DNA from: Acidimicrobiia bacterium
GTDB lineage: Bacteria > Actinomycetota > Acidimicrobiia > Spongiisociales > SHLN01
Assembly: GCA_013043085.1 (NCBI GenBank)
Contig: JABDOU010000158.1
Coordinates: 1-18,446, forward strand
Direction: 5' to 3'
Length of the DNA stretch: 18,446 nucleotides
Below are positions 1 through 8,922 of this stretch, piece after piece. The notes under the pieces are model-generated. The model searched no databases and was not told the DNA's origin. It saw nothing but the letters and a program-made list of their open reading frames with translations. How positions within the stretch are numbered: position 1 is the stretch's first letter; every line of letters starts with the position of its first letter. The translations under genes were made by a program, and so were the position numbers.

Positions 1-1
1 A

Positions 2-165
2 GACAAAGCAGCTCCACTGGGGTTCTTTGCGGCATGCGCAGAGCCTTCAAGCCCCACACGACAAAGCAGCTCCACTGGGGTTTCTTTGCCGCATGCGCAG
101 AGCCTTCAAGCCCCATAAGACAAGCAACCCCACAGGGTCCATTGCGGCATGCGCACCTGCGGAAC
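2..165. repeat. Short tandem repeat, unit 58-59 bp, two full copies and one degenerate partial copy
   Basis: Two near-identical units lie at 2-59 and 60-118; the second has one extra T and a few substitutions. A diverged third copy follows at 119 to about 165, keeping GACAAGCA, TTGCGGCATGCGCA and the GGG/CCC blocks. Within each unit TGGGG and CCCCA bracket a smaller hairpin, CTTTGCG-GCATG-CGCAGAG in copy 1 (25-43), so each unit can fold as one extended stem-loop with an internal loop. The unit length is not a multiple of three and changes between copies, so this is not a coding repeat. There are no unique spacers, so it is not a CRISPR array. The array may continue beyond the left edge. It sits just downstream of smpB on the minus strand. 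Function is unknown; it could be a REP-like or dispersed intergenic repeat, or a processing or termination signal. Confidence 0.75.
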
Positions 166-213
166 AGAACCCCGACTCCGAGCGAACGAACTGGAGCCCC
201 GAAGAAAGCGAGG

Positions 214-660
214 CTATCGGCGGTCTCGGATGGCGCGATCGATCTCGCGTTTCTGATCGCGCTTTTTGATGGTTTCTCGTTTGTCGTACCTGGTTTTGCC
301 TTTTCCGATACCGAGCTCGACTTTGACCTTGCCGTTCTTGAAATACAGCGAAAGCGGCACCATCGTCAGCCTCTCTTTGCCGAGTCTGGCTCCTATCCGC
401 TCGATCTCCTTTTTGTGAAGCAACAGTCGACGGGTCCGATCGGGCTCATGGCCGCCTGCTCGAGCAAAGGTATACGGCGAGATGTGCACGCCGACGAGAA
501 AGGCTTCACCATCCTTGACGATTCCATAGGCGTCTGACAGTTGAACATTGCCGCCGCGCAGACTCTTGACTTCGGATCCGGTCAGTGCGATGCCCGCCTC
601 ATACGTATCGAGAATCTCGTAGTTGAAACGAGCCTGCCGGTTCTTGATGATGCTCGACAT
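214..660 (-). CDS. smpB: SsrA-binding protein SmpB
   Basis: The 148-aa product is a clear SmpB by family pattern: an N-terminal IIKNRQARFNYEI strand, then GIALTGSEVKSLR, a central OB-fold barrel, the HISPYT segment, and a basic C-terminal tail (KKRDQKREIDRAIRDRR) of the kind that enters the ribosomal A site and mRNA channel. SmpB binds tmRNA and delivers it to stalled ribosomes for trans-translation. The ATG at 660 is preceded by TAGGA about 8 nt upstream, which overlaps the stop codon of the M23 peptidase gene (gap 9 bp), so it is the last gene of the ftsE-ftsX-M23-smpB run. No tmRNA gene is visible downstream; the remaining 213 bases hold only a tandem repeat. Length is normal for the family. 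Confidence 0.97.
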   Translation of the reverse strand: MSSIIKNRQARFNYEILDTYEAGIALTGSEVKSLRGGNVQLSDAYGIVKDGEAFLVGVHISPYTFARAGGHEPDRTRRLLLHKKEIERIGARLGKERLTMVPLSLYFKNGKVKVELGIGKGKTRYDKRETIKKRDQKREIDRAIRDRR

Positions 661-669
661 CTGCGAGTC

Positions 670-1887
670 CTAGAACGACGGTGGAATGTAATTGAGCGGG
701 TCGACGGGCGTGCCGTTCTCCCTGGTCTCGAAATGAAGGTGGGGGCCGGTCGACAGACCCGTGCTGCCGACATAACCGATGAGGTCGCCTGCGACCACAG
801 AATCGCCCACGGAAACCACCATGCGCGATTGGTGGGCATAGAGCGTGGCCAGACCACCGCCGTGGTCAATGATGATCCGATTGCCGTATCCGCCTGCTAC
901 CCCGGCCCCGATCACCTTGCCGCTACCGGCAGCGAATATGTCCGTCCCCGACGGCGCCGAGATGTCCACACCGGCGTGTAGGCGTTCGTATCCCAGAATG
1001 GGATGAAGTCGGTAGCCGAATGGCGATGTGATGCGACCTTGCGTCGGGAACAGGAGAATCGACGGCGCATTCCCGCCCACCTGCTGAGCTTCGACGAGGA
1101 GTTGCTGGAGGCGATCTTCCTCAGCGGCGAAGGCGTCCAACTCGTCGGCGAAGTGCGCAATCTCATTTTCAATGCTCTGCAGCACTGCGCGCTGGTTGGC
1201 GAGCTCGGCCTCCAGGCGTGCCTGCTGATCCATGACCAGCTTCCTGGCGGCTTCGGCTTCGATCTGGTCGAGTTCCAGTTGCTGCTTCTCGTCTTCGAGT
1301 TCCGCCCTACGCGACTCGAGAGATCCAAGAATTTCCCGCTCGCTTTCTTCGAGGTCCGTCAGACCGGAGAGCAGCTCCTCGAGACTCACCAGAACGCCTC
1401 TTGCATACTCTTCGCCAAGTGCGCGCGATTGGATGTCGTCGAAGTTCAGTGCGAAGCCGATGCGAGGTCCACCGAGCATATAGAGCTCGACAGCCTGATC
1501 ATCGATCGTGAGCCGGGTGTCAACCATTTCCGCGCGGGTTTCGTCGAGCGTTACTTCCTGTTGGAACACGTCGGCGGTTGCCTGCTCGATATTGACCTTG
1601 GCGGTTTCGATGTCGAACTGAAGGGCGTTGAGTTCCGTCTCCGATTCGGTCAACGCTTCCTGAATCCCGGCGATCCGAGCCTGAGTGGCGGCGATCTGAG
1701 AACCGGCCGCAGATGCCTGCGCGTTTGCGTCGAGAATCGCCTGCTCAATCGCATCGATTTTGCGCTGGTTCTCCTCAATCTGTTCTTCGAGGATATTGGT
1801 GGTCTGGGCGCCAACCGCCGGCATGAAGCTCGCGAGCAGCAGCATTCCCATGAACACCACCACGATGCGCGCCCAGGGCCGCTGCAC
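670..1887 (-). CDS. Secreted coiled-coil M23 (LytM) endopeptidase, EnvC/CwlO-like partner of FtsEX
   Basis: The 405-aa protein has a signal peptide (hydrophobic core about residues 8-22, likely cleavage after AVGA near 27). A long Glu/Gln/Ala-rich coiled coil follows, from about 32 to 275, and then a C-terminal LytM domain (about 284-395). Zinc ligands H304, D308 and H385 and the catalytic histidines H352 and H383 are all visible (HAGVD, YAH, HLHFE), so it should be an active peptidoglycan peptidase. This is the architecture of EnvC, CwlO, RipC and PcsB-type proteins, whose activity FtsEX controls. It starts at a GTG (1887) with AAGGAG at 1901-1896 inside the end of ftsX. There are no bases between the two genes beyond the 2-nt gap after the ftsX stop, so the genes are almost certainly co-translated. 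Intact HxH and HxxxD motifs distinguish it from EnvC, which is a non-catalytic activator. Confidence 0.93.
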   Translation of the reverse strand: MQRPWARIVVVFMGMLLLASFMPAVGAQTTNILEEQIEENQRKIDAIEQAILDANAQASAAGSQIAATQARIAGIQEALTESETELNALQFDIETAKVNIEQATADVFQQEVTLDETRAEMVDTRLTIDDQAVELYMLGGPRIGFALNFDDIQSRALGEEYARGVLVSLEELLSGLTDLEESEREILGSLESRRAELEDEKQQLELDQIEAEAARKLVMDQQARLEAELANQRAVLQSIENEIAHFADELDAFAAEEDRLQQLLVEAQQVGGNAPSILLFPTQGRITSPFGYRLHPILGYERLHAGVDISAPSGTDIFAAGSGKVIGAGVAGGYGNRIIIDHGGGLATLYAHQSRMVVSVGDSVVAGDLIGYVGSTGLSTGPHLHFETRENGTPVDPLNYIPPSF

Positions 1888-1889
1888 GA

Positions 1890-2759
1890 CTAACTCTCCT
1901 TGAGCCAGCGTCGCAGACCGACGGCGCTTCCCAACACCCCGACTACTCCGCCAAATAAGAGGACCAGCATCCCGCGTGATAGCAAAAACGAAGTGGGTAG
2001 ATCGGTCTCGATGACGCCGATATCAAACGAGCCGAGCAACCACTGATATCCGACCCAGCCGACCGCCACAGCCAGACCTGCACCCAGTAGGCCCTCGATC
2101 AAACCCTCCAACAAGAACGGAGTCCGAACGAACCAATTGCTGGCTCCAACCAGCTTCATGATTCCAATCTCCTCTCGTCTGGCATAGATCGCCATCCGGA
2201 CGGTGTTGGCAATCAAGACGAGCGCCGAGACTCCCAGGGTGGCGCCGAGCAGAATGGCCCCGAAGTTGAGGAACTTCGAGACGGTCAAGACATCATTGAG
2301 GTTGTCTTCGGGAGACACAACCTTGCGGACAGTCGGTTCTTTGGCGAGCTGATCCACCACCGCCCGATGGGCTTCGGTGTCGGCGAGCACGATTCTGACC
2401 GAAGCGGGGATTTTGGCGGGCTCCACGAGTTCGATCCAGCGGTCGCGATTTGCGAAGAGTTCTTTGAATTCCTCATAAGCCTGCGCCTTTGAGAAATAGG
2501 TGGCGGTTTCGACCTCTGGCCAACTTTCGGCCTTCTCGATCACGGCGGTGTGATCGGCCAGGTCGGCCTCGTGAAGGTAGCCGATGATGGTCACACCCTC
2601 CTGCCACTGCAAGGTAGTCGTACGGGTGATCTCGCCCACGATCAACGCGGCGTACGTCATGAGTAGCGAAATAAAAACGGCAAGGACTGCCCCGATAGCC
2701 AGCAGAAGATTGCGTCGCAGATTGGCGGCGGCTTCGCCTATCAGGTATTCGGCTCTCAT
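1890..2759 (-). CDS. ftsX: Cell-division ABC transporter permease-like subunit FtsX
   Basis: The 289-aa membrane protein has the FtsX layout: a short cytoplasmic N-terminus, TM1 (about 17-43), a large extracellular domain (about 45-165), then TM2-TM4 near 168-190, 217-243 and 264-282. The conserved cytoplasmic segment RREEIGIMKLVGAS follows TM2. FtsX pairs with FtsE and passes ATP-driven conformational change to a periplasmic hydrolase or its activator at the septum. The ATG at 2759 is 2 bp after the ftsE stop. The gene directly downstream encodes the probable hydrolase partner. The extracellular domain is the expected contact surface for the coiled coil of that partner (inference from the FtsEX-EnvC, FtsEX-RipC and FtsEX-PcsB systems). 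Confidence 0.95.
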   Translation of the reverse strand: MRAEYLIGEAAANLRRNLLLAIGAVLAVFISLLMTYAALIVGEITRTTTLQWQEGVTIIGYLHEADLADHTAVIEKAESWPEVETATYFSKAQAYEEFKELFANRDRWIELVEPAKIPASVRIVLADTEAHRAVVDQLAKEPTVRKVVSPEDNLNDVLTVSKFLNFGAILLGATLGVSALVLIANTVRMAIYARREEIGIMKLVGASNWFVRTPFLLEGLIEGLLGAGLAVAVGWVGYQWLLGSFDIGVIETDLPTSFLLSRGMLVLLFGGVVGVLGSAVGLRRWLKES

Positions 2760-2761
2760 GT

Positions 2762-3577
2762 CTACGCGTTACCCATTCCGATGTCAGATTCGAGAGACAT
2801 CGGAGTCCCGTCTGGCAGCGACTCGTCGGCCGCCAGCTCCGATGTGCTTGCATCAGTCTGTCCGTTGGCGGGAACAGCGGGAACCTCCATCGTTCGCAAG
2901 CCCTCGTACACCCCACGGCTGTCGTCACGAACGATGCGCCCGCGCTCCAATTCGACAACCCGACGCCTCATTGCGTCCACGATGGCATGATCGTGGGTCG
3001 CCATGACGACCGTGGTGCCGGTGCGGTTGATGCGATCGAGCAATCGCATGATGCCAACAGACGTTGCAGGATCGAGGTTGCCGGTCGGCTCATCGGCAAG
3101 AAGGATCAAAGGACGGTTGACGAAAGCCCTGGCAACGGACACCCTTTGCTGTTCGCCACCGGAGAGCTGGCGGGGATAGCGATCGCCCTTCGAAGCGAGC
3201 CCGACGAGCTTCAACACCTTGGGTACCTGAGATTCGACGACATGGCGGGGATGCCCAATCACCTCGAGGGCAAAAGCGATGTTCTCGAACACGGTCTTGT
3301 TCGGCAGCAGCTTGAAGTCCTGGAAGACGGTCCCAACGACCCGACGATGAAACGGCACCTTGGAGTCGGGCATGCCGCCGATTTCTTTGCCTGCAACGTA
3401 GATCTCACCTTCGGTCGGGCGCTCCTCGCGCATCAGCAGCCGGATCAGCGTCGACTTACCAGAACCGGAAGGGCCGACCAGAAACACGAAGTCACCCTTG
3501 TTGATCTTGAGATCGATGTCGCGTACCGCGACTGTCGTCTTGTCGTAGATCTTTGTTGCGCCTTTGACTTCGATCAT
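2762..3577 (-). CDS. ftsE: Cell-division ATP-binding protein FtsE
   Basis: A 271-aa ABC ATPase with Walker A GPSGSGKST (35-43), Q-loop near Q86, signature LSGGEQQRV (138-146), Walker B LILLADEP (D162, E163), D-loop GNLDP and switch histidine H195 (ATHDH). All catalytic residues are present. FtsE drives FtsX in regulating septal peptidoglycan hydrolysis. The family is usually about 220-230 aa; this one carries an extra tail of about 45 residues (about 226-271), rich in Asp/Glu, Ser, Pro and Gly and probably disordered. The start ATG at 3577 has only a weak upstream AAGG. It is the first gene of a four-gene run (ftsE-ftsX-M23-smpB), separated from prfB by a 187-bp gap holding a likely terminator. 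Confidence 0.96.
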   Translation of the reverse strand: MIEVKGATKIYDKTTVAVRDIDLKINKGDFVFLVGPSGSGKSTLIRLLMREERPTEGEIYVAGKEIGGMPDSKVPFHRRVVGTVFQDFKLLPNKTVFENIAFALEVIGHPRHVVESQVPKVLKLVGLASKGDRYPRQLSGGEQQRVSVARAFVNRPLILLADEPTGNLDPATSVGIMRLLDRINRTGTTVVMATHDHAIVDAMRRRVVELERGRIVRDDSRGVYEGLRTMEVPAVPANGQTDASTSELAADESLPDGTPMSLESDIGMGNA

Positions 3578-3764
3578 GGGGGCCTTACAACGGGTGGTAT
3601 CGGGTGCCTGGTGACATGCTCACTGCGCGCTGGTGGGTTCCCGCAAGCGCGTAGCGAAGGGTTTGTAGGTCAGACATCGGTTGCCTGAATCGGAGATTGT
3701 GTCCTCAAGGTTACTCCTGGTCTCGAAAAAGGGAACGGTATGTTGGATTTCGCGTTCCGCTCAT
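3578..3764 (-). other. Intergenic region between prfB and ftsE: terminator near prfB, presumed promoter for ftsE
   Basis: This is the only gap above 100 bp in the minus-strand run. The prfB-proximal end holds a hairpin plus T-tract (separate entry). The remaining 148 bp or so upstream of ftsE must hold any independent promoter for ftsE-ftsX-M23-smpB. I could not find a -35/-10 pair convincing enough to report. No small ORF with a good ribosome-binding site is evident. Confidence 0.5.
3726..3758 (-). terminator. Probable Rho-independent terminator after prfB
   Basis: On the minus strand GGAACG (3758-3753) pairs with CGTTCC (3737-3732) across a 15-nt loop and is followed after one C by TTTTT (3730-3726). 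It begins 6 bp after the prfB stop codon. The stem is short and the loop large, so efficiency may be modest, but position and U-tract fit. Confidence 0.55.
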
Positions 3765-4872
3765 TCAATCCTTCGATTCTCTTCTCCGCCAGCCGAGAAA
3801 CGAGTCTGTCAGCGAGCTGAGATCCCCATCCAGGACTGCCTGGACGTTCGACGTTTCAAAGTCCGTGCGGAGATCCTTGACCATCTGATATGGCTGCAAA
3901 ACGTAGGATCGGATCTGGTTGCCCCAGGCGGCCTCGCCCTGTTCGCCACGGATCTCGTCGATTCGCTCCGCGTGTTGTTTGCGAGCCAGCTCCGCCAACC
4001 TCGCCTGCAGCATGATCATGGCGCGGTTGCGGTTTTGCAACTGCGATCGCTCGGCCTGACAAGCAACGACAGTATTGGTCGGTACGTGGGTTATCCGTAC
4101 AGCCGAGTCCGTTGTATTGACATGCTGGCCACCGGCTCCCTGAGCCCGAAATGTTTCGATGCGAAGATCATCGGGACTGATTTCGAACAGATCTTCCTCC
4201 ACCTCGGGTACCACGTCGACGCCGGCAAACGACGTATGGCGACGAGCGTTGCTATCGAAGGGGCTGATCCTGACAAGCCGGTGGACTCCCTTTTCGCCAA
4301 CAAGCGCGCCGTAGGCATAGTCGCCTTCCACCGTCAGGCTTGCCGACTTGATCCCGGCTTCGTCTCCCGGTTGGATTTCTTCAATTCTGTAATCGAAACC
4401 CGCCTGATCGAAATACCTCGTGTACATACGGAGCATCATCTCGGCCCAATCCTGAGCATCGACGCCTCCGGCGCCGGCGTGAATGCTCATGAGCGCAGTG
4501 CTGTCGTCGTACTCGTCAAAGAAGAGCGTCTCTCGTTCGAGGGTGGACAGGGACGTTGATACCGGTGAGAGCAGCTGGGTCGCTTCCGCGAGCAGTTCGG
4601 ATGCCCCCTCTTCTTTGGCGAGATCGAGCAACGTTTGAGCGTCGTCCAGATCGGACGCAATACCGTCTACGAGGTCGATGGTCGACTCGTAGCGAGCGAT
4701 GGTGCGGGTTACCTGTTTGGCTGCTTCCGGATTGGACCAGAGGTCAGGATCAGAAGCCTGGCCGCGTAATTCTTCTAGATCCAACCGTTTGCGGTCGACG
4801 TCAAAGGAACCTCCTGGCGTCGTCGAGCCGGTCTCGAAGTTCTTTGATGAGCGAGCGAGGATCTTCTTCCAT
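3765..4872 (-). CDS. prfB: Peptide chain release factor 2 with programmed +1 frameshift (joined: 4872-4804, then 4802-3765)
   Basis: RF2 recognises UGA and UAA and triggers hydrolysis of peptidyl-tRNA. The main body has the RF2-specific tripeptide SPF (RISPFDSNARRHTSF) and the catalytic GGQ motif (GAGGQHVNTTDSAVRI). The first 23 codons (MEEDPRSLIKELRDRLDDAR RFL, read without the space) start at ATG 4872 and end at an in-frame TGA (4803-4801). Reading resumes in the +1 frame as DVDRKRLDLEELRG. The joined product is 368 aa, normal for RF2. The slippery site is described separately. The start lies 13 bp after the secA stop with no obvious Shine-Dalgarno sequence, which suggests translational coupling to secA. 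A start at 4937, the furthest upstream in the downstream frame, would give a wrong N-terminus. Confidence 0.96.
4800..4815 (-). promoter_or_regulatory. RF2 programmed +1 ribosomal frameshift site
   Basis: On the minus strand the order is AGGAGG (4815-4810), TTC, CTT (4806-4804), TGA (4803-4801), C (4800). This reproduces the classic RF2 element: an internal Shine-Dalgarno-like AGGAGG three bases before CTT-TGA-C. Low RF2 lets the ribosome pause at UGA and slip from CUU to UUU, entering the +1 frame at GAC. RF2 thereby controls its own synthesis. Confidence 0.95.
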
Positions 4873-4885
4873 GTGGGGCTGGATG

Positions 4886-7534
<2,649 letters not shown>

Positions 7535-7581
7535 AGAGGCACGAGATTACCTGCAACCCCGACCAAGCAGAGCCTTCGGCG

Positions 7582-8922
7582 TCAGCTTGCGAGCTTATCC
7601 GGAAGGTGAATGTCCTCGAGCAGAGCGGCCGGATTGATCCCGACGACTTCCGGTAGGACCTGGTCGGCAACGAGCGTCGGATCCAGCTCGAATGCTTCGT
7701 ACTGATCGAGCAGCATGTTTCGACTATCGCGCACCACGGCGGCTATCGGAGTTCTGCTGTCCTCACCGTTGTCGAGTACGATCACGACCTGACCGGTTTT
7801 CAGTTTCAGCAGCGAACCGGTCGGATAGATGCCCATCATGTGGATGAACGCATACACGACGTTCGGATCGAATTGTGTACCGGCACCATTGAGCAGGAGC
7901 TGCAAGGCTCTCGTCGGCGGCTCGGCACGTTTGTAGGAGCGTCGGGTCGTCATTGCGTCGTACACATCGCAGACCGAGACGATGCGGCTGAAGAGATGGA
8001 GGTTGTTGCGACCCCGCACCTGGGGGTATCCAGAAAGGTCGTAGCGGGCATGGTGTTCGAATGCAACCCGAGCCGCCACCTCGCGCCCGTTGCCGGATGC
8101 GGCGAGAATCGCCTGAGCACCTTCTTGGGGATGCAGCTTGATTTCTTGCCAGTGAGAATTTGTGAGCCGTCCCGGATATTGAATCACGGATGGAGAAACT
8201 CGCACCTTGCCGATGTCGTGCAGCAGCGCTCCCAGACCGAGCATCGTGAGCTTTTCGTTGTCGAGATCGATGGTGCGACCAACGGCAAGGGCCAGGATTG
8301 CGGTGTTGACGCTATGAAAAAACGTGTATTCGTCGTGACCCTTCAGAGTCGCCAGCAGGAGACTGGCCCCTGGCTCCTTGAGAACGGATTCGAGGAGCTC
8401 TTCGACAGCCCAGACAGCGGGGTTGAGATCGAATGACTTCTCGCCGGCCGCCGCAGCAACACCCCGCAAAATATCGATCGAAGACGCATAGCTGCGTTTG
8501 AGCTTGCTCATGTTGGCGGCCTGGCGCAGGTCGGCCTCGGTGAAAGGACGCTCGTTGAGAGCTATAGACGCATCTGCCGGAACGTCGCCGGTCGATCCGT
8601 TGAGAAATTCTCCGAGATCGATCACGTCAGCGGCTGTCACAGGGTGTTTCATCGTCAGCGAAGAGATGCCCTGGTCCTGGAAGCGCACGAGCATGGCCCG
8701 ATGTTCGAGCGAAGCCTGAGGCAGTAGACGCTTGTTGAGATAGAAGGCATCGTTGACAACAGACAGCACTACCTCGCCCTCGTCTTCGGTGAGGGCGAGG
8801 GCTCCGGTCACCGCTCCCTGGGCAGCTTCCGCAACGAGTGGATGGTCGTGGGGGTAGAGCTGGACAGAGCTCGAAGCTCTGCGGAGACTCGACAAGAAGA
8901 GTGCAACGCTGTCGTCAAGCAA
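7582..8922 (-). CDS. HD-GYP domain phosphodiesterase-like protein with extra N-terminal domain
   Basis: The 446-aa protein has three parts. Residues about 1-110 form a domain with the pattern LYPHDHP, an FYLNKRLL strand and an RFQDQGISSL segment. Residues about 190-365 are an HD-GYP domain. A C-terminal beta-rich part (about 365-440) begins YPTGSLLKLKTGQ. Metal ligands H203, H235-D236 (LLHDIGK), H264, H290-H291 and D319 are present, and the GYP triplet is intact (298-300). The common HHExxDGxGYP signature is changed to HHARYDLSGYP, with Glu to Ala and the first Gly to Leu. HD-GYP proteins usually hydrolyse cyclic di-GMP; activity here is inferred. It starts with TTG (8922), preceded by GGAGG at 8934-8930, and overlaps the HEAT gene by 8 nt. 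No membrane segments are seen, so it should be cytosolic. Confidence 0.9.
   Translation of the reverse strand: MLDDSVALFLSSLRRASSSVQLYPHDHPLVAEAAQGAVTGALALTEDEGEVVLSVVNDAFYLNKRLLPQASLEHRAMLVRFQDQGISSLTMKHPVTAADVIDLGEFLNGSTGDVPADASIALNERPFTEADLRQAANMSKLKRSYASSIDILRGVAAAAGEKSFDLNPAVWAVEELLESVLKEPGASLLLATLKGHDEYTFFHSVNTAILALAVGRTIDLDNEKLTMLGLGALLHDIGKVRVSPSVIQYPGRLTNSHWQEIKLHPQEGAQAILAASGNGREVAARVAFEHHARYDLSGYPQVRGRNNLHLFSRIVSVCDVYDAMTTRRSYKRAEPPTRALQLLLNGAGTQFDPNVVYAFIHMMGIYPTGSLLKLKTGQVVIVLDNGEDSRTPIAAVVRDSRNMLLDQYEAFELDPTLVADQVLPEVVGINPAALLEDIHLPDKLAS

Noticed and set aside
1..213. Possible CRISPR array or tmRNA gene at the left edge near smpB.
   Set aside because: The units are directly adjacent with no unique spacers, and only two are intact. 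The GGGGCTTGAAGG start on the minus strand recalls tmRNA ends, but no tRNA-like 3' end, CCA or tag-peptide frame follows.
34..537. Plus-strand open frame of 167 codons across the repeat and smpB.
   Set aside because: It is antisense to a clear smpB and its N-terminal part simply translates the tandem repeat, whose unit length is not a multiple of three.
1003..1893. Long plus-strand open frame (296 codons) opposite the M23 peptidase gene.
   Set aside because: It is the mirror of a coiled-coil gene with biased GC-rich codons; no recognisable domain. The minus-strand protein has a signal peptide and intact catalytic residues.
3578..3725. Sigma-70-like promoter for ftsE.
   Set aside because: Several loose TTGnnn and TAnnnT matches exist, but none has both good boxes and proper spacing, so I did not list one.
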